Source: JAFGTP01 sp964498725
Lineage (GTDB): Bacteria; Fidelibacterota; UBA2242; JAFGTP01
Length of the DNA stretch: 9,091 bases
NCBI GenBank assembly: GCA_964498725.1
Contig: CAZCHS010000127.1
Coordinates: 1 to 9,091 of the forward strand
Reading direction: 5' to 3'
Position numbers and translations under genes: made by a program. Under the pieces are notes generated by a model, which worked only from the letters and a program-made list of their open reading frames with translations, had not been told where the DNA came from and ran no database searches. Shown here piece by piece: positions 1 to 6,739 of this stretch (position 1 is its first letter; each line of letters starts with the position of its first letter).

Positions 1-188
1 AAATTAACCAGTGGCACATTGTACTATAGTTGTTAATATAAGTTGAAATTGGTTATGATCTCCAGCAAGATAAAAGACAAAATGATCAATCTGAATATCG
101 CTTACCAGATCCAAACCCAATGGGAAAAACATAATAGTTTTCGAATCTCTTTTTGTGTGAAATTGTAGTTACTTGCTATATTTAAGGT
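1..188. other. Left-edge stretch without a supported gene
   Basis: No gene can be supported here. Bases 1-36 read, in frame 1, as eleven codons (KLTSGTLYYSC) and a TAA, so they could be the tail of a gene that starts outside the window, but eleven codons prove nothing. Bases 42-131 form a 30-codon stretch without a start codon that ends in tandem stops (TAA TAG at 132-137). It reads like protein (for example YRLPDPNPMGKT at its end) and may be a gene remnant. Bases 55-168 encode a 37-residue ORF with an ATG but no ribosome binding site. No RNA gene is recognised. Confidence 0.4.
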
Positions 189-231
189 AAAGTTAAGTTA
201 TTTATTTATGACTTAAAAATAACTTGACTTT
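189..231. repeat. 15-base inverted repeat upstream of the AT-rich cassette
   Basis: The left arm AAAGTTAAGTTATTT (189-203) and the right arm AAATAACTTGACTTT (217-231) are complementary at 14 of 15 positions; the exception would be a U-G wobble in RNA. The loop is 13 bases. The right arm overlaps the -35 element proposed for the first cassette gene, so the repeat is well placed to be an operator for a dimeric regulator. No T-tract follows it, so it is not an intrinsic terminator. The pairing is seen directly; the regulatory role is inference. Confidence 0.65.
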
Positions 232-242
232 AACTTGACTTG
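221..242 (+). repeat. Two tandem 11-base direct repeats (AACTTGACTT)
   Basis: AACTTGACTT occurs at 221-230 and again at 232-241, an 11-base period and so about one helical turn apart. A reverse-complement relative, AAGTTAAGTT, lies in the left inverted-repeat arm (190-200). Three related decamers in 53 bases over a promoter look like iterated binding sites for a regulator. This could be self-regulation by the cassette, but no regulator is identified in the window. Confidence 0.6.
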
Positions 243-252
243 GTTATATATT
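224..252 (+). promoter_or_regulatory. Sigma70-type promoter of the two-gene AT-rich cassette
   Basis: TTGACT (224-229) and TATATT (247-252) are each one base from the consensus hexamers (TTGACA and TATAAT) and are separated by exactly 17 bases. Transcription would start near 259, giving a leader of only about ten bases that is almost entirely the ribosome binding site AAAGGTG (259-265). The -35 hexamer lies inside the right arm of the inverted repeat and inside the first direct repeat, so a protein bound there should block RNA polymerase. Confidence 0.55.
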
Positions 253-269
253 TCATAAAAAGGTGAAAT

Positions 270-938
270 ATGCAGTTGCTATCAGAGATAAATCAATTAA
301 AAAATAAGTTGTTGAAGAGTATATCAGAAAATGCACAAAATGGCAATACTGAAGAAACAGTTAAATTTTCAAAAATATTGCAAGAATTAAATGAAATTGA
401 ATCATCATATGACTATATAGAGAAAAAATTTATTAATCTAAAAAAAATGCATGATAATCCAACGTATGATGATTCTTCAAATCAAACAAATCAAAATACA
501 AACCATATTTGGAACAACAAAAATAAGAACCTTAGTCCTAAAGCAAAAGGTAAACTTAAAAGGCAAAATTTTGTTAAAAGGGCAAAAGAAGAAGGTGTTA
601 CACTTTATCATAAAAAAAGTGTAAAATATTTCTCTCAAAAAAATGATTTGATTGGTATTGCTACAGCTACAGAAAGAGCTTCAAATAGGTGGTTTTTAGG
701 ATTACCAAAAGATGACTATGATTGTATTGTTTTAATTTGTGAGGACAAAAAAGAAATTACAACCACCTTTATTTTACCTAGAATTTTCACTTCAAAATAT
801 AATGATATGTTTAGTTATGATAAAAAAAATCAAATAAAATTGAATATTATTAAAAGTAATAATCAATTTTATATATCTATGCCTGAAGTTGAAAATATTG
901 AAATTACAAAGTGGATTGATGATTTTTCAAATTTATAA
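270..938 (+). CDS. Hypothetical AT-rich protein: coiled coil plus C-terminal beta-rich domain
   Basis: I do not recognise this 222-residue protein as a named family. Residues 1-62 are charged, helical and heptad-like, suggesting a coiled coil. Residues 63-90 form a low-complexity Asn/Gln/Thr linker, and residues 90-107 are strongly basic (KAKGKLKRQNFVKRAK), suitable for contact with nucleic acid. Residues 108-215 alternate hydrophobic strands around a conserved-looking core, NRWFLGLP at 139-146, then YDCIVLICEDK (150-160) and FILP (167-170). There is no signal peptide or membrane segment, so it is probably cytoplasmic. The start is set by AAAGGTG at 259-265, just upstream of ATG 270. The gene is far more AT-rich than carAB and uses mostly A/T-ending codons, which suggests horizontal transfer. 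A 13-base gap links it to the next gene, so the two are probably one operon. A role in defence or DNA binding is possible but is inference only. Confidence 0.8.
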   Translation: MQLLSEINQLKNKLLKSISENAQNGNTEETVKFSKILQELNEIESSYDYIEKKFINLKKMHDNPTYDDSSNQTNQNTNHIWNNKNKNLSPKAKGKLKRQNFVKRAKEEGVTLYHKKSVKYFSQKNDLIGIATATERASNRWFLGLPKDDYDCIVLICEDKKEITTTFILPRIFTSKYNDMFSYDKKNQIKLNIIKSNNQFYISMPEVENIEITKWIDDFSNL

Positions 939-951
939 TAAAGGGGTAATT

Positions 952-1365
952 ATGATGATAAGAAATATTGCAATTATAAAAACAAAAAAAGAACATTTAA
1001 GAGGGGTGAAGGTTTATCACATGCATGCCACAAAGGGAAAAATTACAAAATTGCAAGAAGGAGATTTAATTTTAATTGATATTACTGATAACACACTAGA
1101 CTATTATGAAAAACCTATACAATATTGCATGGAATTTGTTGGATGTAATAAAGATAAAGATAATTTATCAGATAAAATTTGGGGAGAACATTGGGAATAT
1201 ATTGTATCAGGTAAAAATTTAATTGAACTTGAGAAACCTTTTAACCTTGACAAAATAAAAAGATCAAATAAAAATTATAGTAAAGGTGTTTTCTGGATGG
1301 CATATCTAGAGGATATTGATATTGAATATTTATATGATAATGGATATTTAAGACCCCGCACCTAA
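952..1365 (+). CDS. Small hypothetical protein, possibly PUA/EVE-like
   Basis: The protein has 137 residues. The start is ATG 952 (or ATG 955), because AAAGGGG at 940-946 sits just upstream; a longer frame from 889 overlaps the previous gene and lacks such a site. The N-terminal half alternates beta strands with a turn EGDLILIDI (36-44) and then KPIQYCMEFVG (54-64). The centre has IWGEHWEYIVSGKNLIEL (76-93), and the C-terminal part has PFNLDKI, then YSKGVFWMAYLE (109-120). A GD turn, a strand leading to a W-containing segment and a late aromatic strand recall PUA-superfamily domains (EVE or DUF365-like), which bind modified bases or RNA. That is recognition from memory and tentative. No signal peptide. 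It follows the upstream gene by 13 bases, shares its low GC content and is probably cotranscribed. The last codons and the stop lie in a hairpin. Confidence 0.8.
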   Translation: MMIRNIAIIKTKKEHLRGVKVYHMHATKGKITKLQEGDLILIDITDNTLDYYEKPIQYCMEFVGCNKDKDNLSDKIWGEHWEYIVSGKNLIELEKPFNLDKIKRSNKNYSKGVFWMAYLEDIDIEYLYDNGYLRPRT

Positions 1366-1381
1366 TCTAAAAGGCACGGGG
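1354..1381 (-). terminator. Hairpin in the convergent ORF2/carB junction, possible carAB terminator
   Basis: CCCCGCACC (1354-1362) and GGCACGGGG (1373-1381) face each other across a 10-base loop. In plus-strand RNA two inner positions are A-C mismatches, but in minus-strand RNA they become G-U wobbles and give a continuous 9-bp stem. It is therefore more stable in the carAB transcript. No U-tract follows in either direction, so a Rho-independent terminator is only possible; an RNA-stabilising 3' hairpin fits equally well. The left arm contains the last codons of the plus-strand gene, and its stop codon is in the loop. Confidence 0.35.
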
Positions 1382-1387
1382 AATCAA

Positions 1388-1408
1388 ATTACGAATTACC
1401 AATTACAA
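1388..1408. repeat. Three tandem copies of a 7-base ATTACNA repeat
   Basis: ATTACGA (1388-1394), ATTACCA (1395-1401) and ATTACAA (1402-1408) follow each other directly and differ only at the sixth base. They fill the gap between the hairpin and the carB stop codon, at the right edge of the AT-rich cassette. They could be a simple microsatellite or a trace of the cassette junction. Confidence 0.6.
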
Positions 1409-1412
1409 GTTT

Positions 1413-4400
1413 TTATCCCTGATACTCATTCCAACTACGAATCTTCAATTTCTCATGACTTTTCCGGCCAAGAGCTTCGATAAAACGCAGAGCAATTTGT
1501 TTATTCGTGATGAGCATAACATTATAATCCACCGCCGCACGACGGATCATATAGCCGTTGGTCAATTCTTCCTGCCGGTAGTTTTTGGGAATATTGATCA
1601 CCAGGTCAATTTTTCCCAACTTAATATGATCAATCACATTGGGTTTTTTATTATCCAGGGGCCAGTGTAATGTCTCAACGGAAATTTCATTATATTGTAG
1701 AAATTTTGCGGTTCCTTCAGTGGCAAATAATTTTACACCATCGTTGAGCAATATTTTTGCCGCCTCCAGCATATCGGCTTTGGATTCGATGGGGCCGGTG
1801 GAAAGCAGGACATTTTTGATATCAAAACTAAAGCCTACTGATTTTAATGCTTTCAGGAAGGCTTCGTCAAAAGTATCACCCAGGCAACCCACCTCACCGG
1901 TGGAAGCCATTTCCACACCCAGGGTTGGATCAGCACCGACTAACCGGTTGAAAGAAAATTGCGGCGCTTTAACGCCAACGTAATTTAATTCAAATAATGA
2001 TAGTTTAGGCGGTTCTACCGGCACACGCATGATGGCTTTAGCAGCCAGATCGATAAAATTTTGATTAAATACTTTGGAAACGAAGGGGAAACTACGGGAT
2101 GCCCTTAAATTACATTCAATCACTTTCACCTGATTGTTTTTTGCCAGAAATTGCATGTTGAAAGGGCCGGTAATATTTAGTGCGAAAGCGATTTTTTTAC
2201 CAATTTGCCGAATTTGTCGAATGGTTTCCAGGTAGGTACGTTGTGGGGGGATCACCAGGGTTGCGTCGCCCGAATGGACACCGGCATTTTCCACATGTTC
2301 CGAGATAGCATAGGCAATCAACTGACCATTTTGAGCAACACCATCGAATTCAATTTCTTTAGCGTTTTCCAGAAATTTACTGATGACAGTGGGATGATCG
2401 GGTGAGAGTGTCACAGCTTTTTGCAGATAATTTTCCAGTTCCTCATCATTGGATGCCACTGCCATGGCGGCGCCGCTGAGCACATAGGAGGGACGGATCA
2501 GTACCGGATATTGATGGGTTTTGGCAAATACCCTGGCTTCTTCTATGGAACTCATTTCTTCCCAGATTGGCTGATCAATATTCAAGGTGTCCAGCATATC
2601 AGAGAATTTTCTGCGGTTTTCGGCTTTGTCAATATTTTCAGGCGAAGTCCCTAAAACACGAATACCGGTTTCATGGAGCTGCAGCGCCAGGTTATTGGGA
2701 ATTTGTCCACCGACAGAAACAATCACACCAATGGGATTAAATTCCCGGTAGATTTCCACAACATTTTCAAAATTAATATCATCAAAAAATAAGTAGTCAA
2801 ATTCATCATAATCCGTACTGACTGTTTCCGGATTATAATTTAACATGATGGTTTTGTAGCCCAGTTTGCGCAGGGTTTTTCCTACATTTACACCACACCA
2901 ATCAAACTCCACGGAACTGCCAATGCGATAGGCACCGGAACCCAGTATCATAACCGTATTATTAGGTGTTTTTTCCACATCATGCTTTATTGAATTATAA
3001 GTTAAGTAAAGATAATTGGTTTTGGCGGGAAATTCCGCAGCCAGGGTGTCGATCTGACGAATTTTCGGATGGATATTATGAGTCTGACGAAAATCAATGA
3101 CGGAATCAATTTCCCGGTCTGTGATGATGGCGATCTGTTTGTCAGAGAAGCCATATTTTTTGGCTTTCAATATTAATTCCGGTGTAATGTCATTGTTTTT
3201 CAGTTCTTCCTCAATAGTCACCACATTTTGAATTTTATTTAGAAACCAGCGGTTGATCTTTGTGAATTTATGGATTTTGTCAACGGAAAAACCCGCTTTC
3301 ATAGCTTCGGAAATAGCAAACACCCGCTCTTCTGTTGGTTCGGTTAGTTCCTGCTCCAGATTATCAAATTTGTAGCCCGGGTTACAGACCAGTCCATTGG
3401 CGCCGATTTCCAGCATTCGTAACCCTTTTTGCAAAGCCTCTTCGAGATTCCGACCAATGGCCATGATCTCGCCAACCGACTTCATGCCGGTGCCGATCTT
3501 GCGGGAAACTTTGCTGAACTTCTTCATGTCCCAGCGGGGAATTTTCACCACACAGTAATCCAATGCCGGTTCAAAAAAGGCGGAGGTATCACGGGTCACA
3601 TTGTTCGGTAATTCATAAAGGCCATATCCCAGCGACAATTTTGCGGCAATAAAAGCAATGGGATAGCCGGTGGCTTTGGAGGCCAGCGCGGAACTTCGGG
3701 ACAGCCGCGCGTTGACTTCGATAACACGGTAATCCTCGGAGTGCGGACTGTAAGCGTACTGAATATTACATTCGCCCACAATTCCAAGGTGCCGGATCGT
3801 TTTAATGGCGATTTCCCTGAGTTTGTGATAATCCCTGTTTGACAGGGTCTGGCTGGGGGCGACAACGATAGATTCGCCGGTATGAATGCCCATGGGATCG
3901 AAGTTTTCCATATTACAGATGGTGATACAATTGCCATATTGGTCGCACATGACCTCGTATTCCACCTCTTTCCAGCCTTTTAGGGATTCTTCCACCAGAA
4001 TTTGCGGCGCGTGTTTAAAAGCTTTGTCCGCCATCTCACGAACTTCCTCGACACTTTTACAAACACCGGAACCAAGACCCCCCAGCGCATAGGCTACCCT
4101 GATCATCACCGGGCAACCGAATTTTTCCGCAATAGCAACCGCTTCCTCGGTATTGACAGCGATTTTTGAGCGGGCGGTTTTAACATTGATCTCATTCAAT
4201 TTTTTGATGAAGAGATCACGGTCTTCCGTATCGGTGATGGATTTAATTTGGGTACCCAATACTATTACATTGTATTTTTTTAAAATTCCCTGGCGTTCCA
4301 GTTCTACACCTGTATTCAGTGCGGTCTGTCCGCCAAAACCCAGCAGAATCGCATCGGGATTGGTTTTCGCGATTACCTGCTCCACATATTCTGCGTTAAC

Positions 4401-4598
4401 CGGCAGGAAGTATACTTCATCGGCAAGATCTTTTGAGGTTTGAATGGTTGCAATATTCGGATTCACTAGAATCGTGTGAATCTTTTCTTCTTTCAGCGCT
4501 TTGATTGCCTGACTGCCGGAATAATCAAATTCTCCGGCTTCACCAATTTTTAAGGCGGCGCTGCCCAGGATCAGGACTTTTTTTATAGAATGTTTCAT
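1413..4598 (-). CDS. carB: Carbamoyl-phosphate synthase large subunit
   Basis: Large, ATP-consuming subunit of glutamine-dependent carbamoyl-phosphate synthase. It uses bicarbonate, ammonia passed from CarA and two ATP to make carbamoyl phosphate for pyrimidines and arginine, in the cytoplasm. From Met 4598 it has 1061 residues, close to the usual 1060-1080. The N-terminal ATP-grasp half (about 1-400) has KIGEAGEFDYSGSQ, GGLGSGVCKS (173-182) and IEVNARLSRSS (293-303). A linker/oligomerisation region spans about 400-545. The C-terminal ATP-grasp half (about 546-925) has MILGSGAYRIG, SVGGQIPNN and IECNLRASRSFPFVSK (827-842). The MGS-like regulatory domain runs from about 928. ATG 4598 is preferred over ATG 4604, which would leave almost no room for the GAG of the ribosome site. 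The frame begins 10 bases after the carA stop, so translation is probably coupled. The first loop reads GSAAL where GSGAL or GSGPI is usual. Confidence 0.97.
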   Translation of the reverse strand: MKHSIKKVLILGSAALKIGEAGEFDYSGSQAIKALKEEKIHTILVNPNIATIQTSKDLADEVYFLPVNAEYVEQVIAKTNPDAILLGFGGQTALNTGVELERQGILKKYNVIVLGTQIKSITDTEDRDLFIKKLNEINVKTARSKIAVNTEEAVAIAEKFGCPVMIRVAYALGGLGSGVCKSVEEVREMADKAFKHAPQILVEESLKGWKEVEYEVMCDQYGNCITICNMENFDPMGIHTGESIVVAPSQTLSNRDYHKLREIAIKTIRHLGIVGECNIQYAYSPHSEDYRVIEVNARLSRSSALASKATGYPIAFIAAKLSLGYGLYELPNNVTRDTSAFFEPALDYCVVKIPRWDMKKFSKVSRKIGTGMKSVGEIMAIGRNLEEALQKGLRMLEIGANGLVCNPGYKFDNLEQELTEPTEERVFAISEAMKAGFSVDKIHKFTKINRWFLNKIQNVVTIEEELKNNDITPELILKAKKYGFSDKQIAIITDREIDSVIDFRQTHNIHPKIRQIDTLAAEFPAKTNYLYLTYNSIKHDVEKTPNNTVMILGSGAYRIGSSVEFDWCGVNVGKTLRKLGYKTIMLNYNPETVSTDYDEFDYLFFDDINFENVVEIYREFNPIGVIVSVGGQIPNNLALQLHETGIRVLGTSPENIDKAENRRKFSDMLDTLNIDQPIWEEMSSIEEARVFAKTHQYPVLIRPSYVLSGAAMAVASNDEELENYLQKAVTLSPDHPTVISKFLENAKEIEFDGVAQNGQLIAYAISEHVENAGVHSGDATLVIPPQRTYLETIRQIRQIGKKIAFALNITGPFNMQFLAKNNQVKVIECNLRASRSFPFVSKVFNQNFIDLAAKAIMRVPVEPPKLSLFELNYVGVKAPQFSFNRLVGADPTLGVEMASTGEVGCLGDTFDEAFLKALKSVGFSFDIKNVLLSTGPIESKADMLEAAKILLNDGVKLFATEGTAKFLQYNEISVETLHWPLDNKKPNVIDHIKLGKIDLVINIPKNYRQEELTNGYMIRRAAVDYNVMLITNKQIALRFIEALGRKSHEKLKIRSWNEYQG

Positions 4599-4608
4599 AT
4601 GCATCTCG

Positions 4609-5679
4609 TTATTTAGAAATTAAATCAATGAATCTGTCAAAAATAAACAGGGTGTCCACCGGACCGGGTTCTGCTTCAGGATGAAACTGAACACTTTTAA
4701 AGAGGCCTGATTTGTGGATCAATCCTTCGCTGGTATCATCATTCAGATTTTTAAACCAGGGCTGCCAGCCTTGTGGTAAGGTTCTGTCATCCACTGCATA
4801 GCCATGGTTTTGTGACGTGATATAGCACCGTTTAGTTAGCAGATCCATCACCGGCTGGTTTTGACTGCGGTGACCATACTTCAGTTTGTAGGTTCTGGCG
4901 CCGGCAGCCAGGGCCATGATCTGATGACCCAGGCAAATGCCCATAGTGGGAATATTTTGTTCAATTGCCCAGCGCACCGAATCAATAGTCGCTTTCGCCT
5001 GTTCCGGATCACCAGGACCATTGGAGATGAAAAGCGCGTCAAACTCCTCATGCTTCAAATCCGCATCCCAGGGAAGACGCAGAACTTCAAAGCCGCGATC
5101 AACAAAATTCCGTATAATTGAATACTTACATCCGCAATCCAGGAGGGCAATCCGCTTGTCTCCTTTACCATGAATTTCTTTTTTTGGTATGCTGACTTCA
5201 GATACCAAGTTGATTTTATTGGGATCCAGATAGTCGACATCCTCATCATTGATAATAATTTTTCCGAGCATCGTTCCATTTTCTCGCAAAACTTGTGTCA
5301 AAGACCGGGTATCAATGCCGGTAATGGCCGGTATGTTCTCTCTCTGTAGCCATTCCGCCAGGCTTTGAACTGATTTCCAGTGACTGTAATCCTCTGATAT
5401 TTCGGAAACGATCAAGGCTTTGATCTGGATGTTGGCCGATTCAAAATCCTCATTCAAGACTCTCTCTTTTTTGAATTCGGGCACACCGTAGTTTCCAATC
5501 AATGGATAAGTCAAGGTCAAAATCTCTCCCTTGTAAGATGGATCTGTCAGACTTTCCGGGTACCCGGTCATGCCTGTATTAAATACTATCTCACCCGAGA
5601 CAGATGCAGCATGGCCAAAAGAAGTACCACTGAAAATCATTCCATTTTCAAGTTGTAGTTCTGCTTTTTGTGTTTTCAT
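4609..5679 (-). CDS. carA: Carbamoyl-phosphate synthase small (glutaminase) subunit
   Basis: Glutamine amidotransferase subunit that hydrolyses glutamine and channels ammonia to CarB. The N-terminal CarA domain (about 1-150) contains GEIVFNTGMTGYPESLTDPS (29-48), the family hallmark. The class I glutaminase domain (about 175-356) carries the nucleophile Cys249 in GICLGHQ and the dyad His333 and Glu335 in QFHPEAEPGP, so it should be active. Length from ATG 5679 is 356 residues, normal for bacterial CarA. A frame extension to GTG 5688 exists, but the GTGAGG around it serves better as the ribosome binding site for ATG 5679. The gene ends four bases before the longest possible carB frame, and the two are certainly one operon. 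No PyrR-type attenuator or leader hairpin is visible upstream. Confidence 0.97.
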   Translation of the reverse strand: MKTQKAELQLENGMIFSGTSFGHAASVSGEIVFNTGMTGYPESLTDPSYKGEILTLTYPLIGNYGVPEFKKERVLNEDFESANIQIKALIVSEISEDYSHWKSVQSLAEWLQRENIPAITGIDTRSLTQVLRENGTMLGKIIINDEDVDYLDPNKINLVSEVSIPKKEIHGKGDKRIALLDCGCKYSIIRNFVDRGFEVLRLPWDADLKHEEFDALFISNGPGDPEQAKATIDSVRWAIEQNIPTMGICLGHQIMALAAGARTYKLKYGHRSQNQPVMDLLTKRCYITSQNHGYAVDDRTLPQGWQPWFKNLNDDTSEGLIHKSGLFKSVQFHPEAEPGPVDTLFIFDRFIDLISK

Positions 5680-5821
5680 TTTCCTCACACTTTTTAGTTG
5701 TTAACGATTCGCGTAATTTAATAATTTTGGTAAAAAAATCAGAAGGGTTTATTGTTGGGAATATAAAATTGTATTATTTAAGTTTCAGATGAATTATTAT
5801 TAAAAATAGAAGGTGAATGAC
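5680..5821. promoter_or_regulatory. Divergent intergenic region between carA and the EEP lipoprotein gene
   Basis: These 142 AT-rich bases must hold the promoters of both directions. On the plus strand TAATTTTG (5722-5729) matches the Bacteroidota -7 pattern TANNTTTG, with a TTG 21 bases upstream (5698-5700), slightly too far. The plus-strand ribosome site is AAGGTGA (5810-5816), five bases before ATG 5822. No stable hairpin, terminator or riboswitch fold is evident. Confidence 0.45.
5760..5788 (-). promoter_or_regulatory. Candidate carAB promoter
   Basis: Read on the minus strand, CTGAAA (5788-5783) and TATATT (5765-5760) are separated by 17 bases. The -10 hexamer differs from TATAAT at one base and the -35 keeps four of six consensus bases. 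Transcription would start near 5753, leaving a leader of about 74 bases before carA. In such AT-rich DNA a match of this quality can occur by chance. Confidence 0.3.
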
Positions 5822-6664
5822 ATGGGAAAAAGAGTTGTTTGGGTCCTTTTACTTGTAATCTTTACCGGTTGCAGCCAAAATCAAAGTCAGAATGTGATGA
5901 GTTTTAATATTCGGTTTGATTCAGCGCAGGATGGAATCAACCGGTGGACTAATCGCAAAGAGATGGTCCGTAATCTTTTTTATGAGAAGAATATTGATAT
6001 TGCCGGTTTGCAGGAAGTCTTACCAAATCAATTTAAATATTTGTCGGAAAATCTTCAGGAATATGACATTTATGGCGTTGGCCGGGATGATGGACAGCAA
6101 GCCGGTGAATACTGTCCGATTTTGTATCGCAAAGCGCGATTTGAATTATTGGAGAGCAATACTTTCTGGTTGTCCGAAACACCGGAAAAACCCGGTAATC
6201 TCTGCTGGAATACTGTCTGTAATCGCATTTGTTCATGGGTAAAAGTAAAAGACAGAAAAAGCCGTGAGACCTGGTATTTTTTTAATACACATTTGAGTCA
6301 CGTCAGCAATCCGGCCCGGGAAAAATCTGTCGAACTTTTATTGTCAAAAATTGATAAAATTGCCGGTGATTCAAAATTTATTCTGACCGGGGATTTTAAT
6401 TTTCAAATGGATTCAAAAGCCTATCAGAAATTGATTGGAAATGATAACTTAATACTTCACAATTCAGCCGACCTGGCGCAATATAATTATCGTGAAGGTG
6501 ATCATACTTACAACGGATGGGGACAAGGTAATTACCGCCCAATCATAGATTATATATTTGTAAGTGAAAATTTCCATGCTGAAGAGTACAGTATCCTGAT
6601 GAAAAAAGAAGGGAAAGTGTTTATTTCAGACCATTATCCCGTAATTGCAAAAATTCACAAATAA
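5822..6664 (+). CDS. Endonuclease/exonuclease/phosphatase-family lipoprotein
   Basis: Metal-dependent phosphoesterase of the EEP (DNase I-like) superfamily, 280 residues. It has the full motif set: SFNIRFD (27-33, Asn29), LQEV (63-66, Glu65), NTHLSH (155-160), TGDFN (189-193), IDYIF (242-246) and SDHYP (269-273). All acidic and His positions expected for Mg-dependent catalysis are present, so it should be active. Residues 1-16 are a lipoprotein signal, MGKRVVWVLLLVIFTG, followed by Cys17, so the enzyme is probably membrane-anchored outside the cytoplasm. An extracytoplasmic substrate such as nucleic acid or a phosphorylated lipid or sugar is likely but cannot be chosen from sequence. ATG 5822 is preferred to GTG 5813, which is itself part of the Shine-Dalgarno sequence. 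It lies 75 bases before the head-GIN gene on the same strand, without a visible terminator between. Confidence 0.88.
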   Translation: MGKRVVWVLLLVIFTGCSQNQSQNVMSFNIRFDSAQDGINRWTNRKEMVRNLFYEKNIDIAGLQEVLPNQFKYLSENLQEYDIYGVGRDDGQQAGEYCPILYRKARFELLESNTFWLSETPEKPGNLCWNTVCNRICSWVKVKDRKSRETWYFFNTHLSHVSNPAREKSVELLLSKIDKIAGDSKFILTGDFNFQMDSKAYQKLIGNDNLILHNSADLAQYNYREGDHTYNGWGQGNYRPIIDYIFVSENFHAEEYSILMKKEGKVFISDHYPVIAKIHK

Positions 6665-6739
6665 AATGACAACTTTTTTGTGGTGATTGCCTCAAAAGCC
6701 AGTATGATTATTAAAACAATAGTGCGAAGGAGTGTGAAA

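Noticed and set aside
55..168. 37-residue ORF near the left edge
   Set aside because: No Shine-Dalgarno sequence, no recognisable protein features, and it overlaps another 30-codon open stretch; chance is the simpler explanation.
189..242. CRISPR-like or origin iterons
   Set aside because: Only two or three short decamers with no spacers, no cas or replication genes and a promoter overlapping them; an operator is the better reading.
889..951. Longer N-terminus of the second cassette gene beginning at ATG 889
   Set aside because: It overlaps the end of the first gene by 50 bases and has no ribosome site, whereas AAAGGGG sits just before ATG 952/955.
270..1365. Assignment of the cassette as a restriction-modification system
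   Set aside because: No methyltransferase motifs and no secure nuclease core are visible in either protein.
1455..4443. Plus-strand open frames opposite carB
   Set aside because: They are mirror frames of a gene with clear full-length homology, and their translations show no family features.
4861..5279. Frames opposite and alternate to carA
   Set aside because: They lie fully within carA, whose catalytic motifs are intact, and have no features of their own.
5680..5760. PyrR-type attenuator or leader peptide before carA
   Set aside because: No antiterminator/terminator hairpin pair, no U-tract hairpin and no credible leader ORF in the leader strand.
6680..6739. Extended N-terminus of the head-GIN protein from GTG 6680
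   Set aside because: AAGGAG at 6727-6732 and the lipoprotein signal both place the start at ATG 6740.
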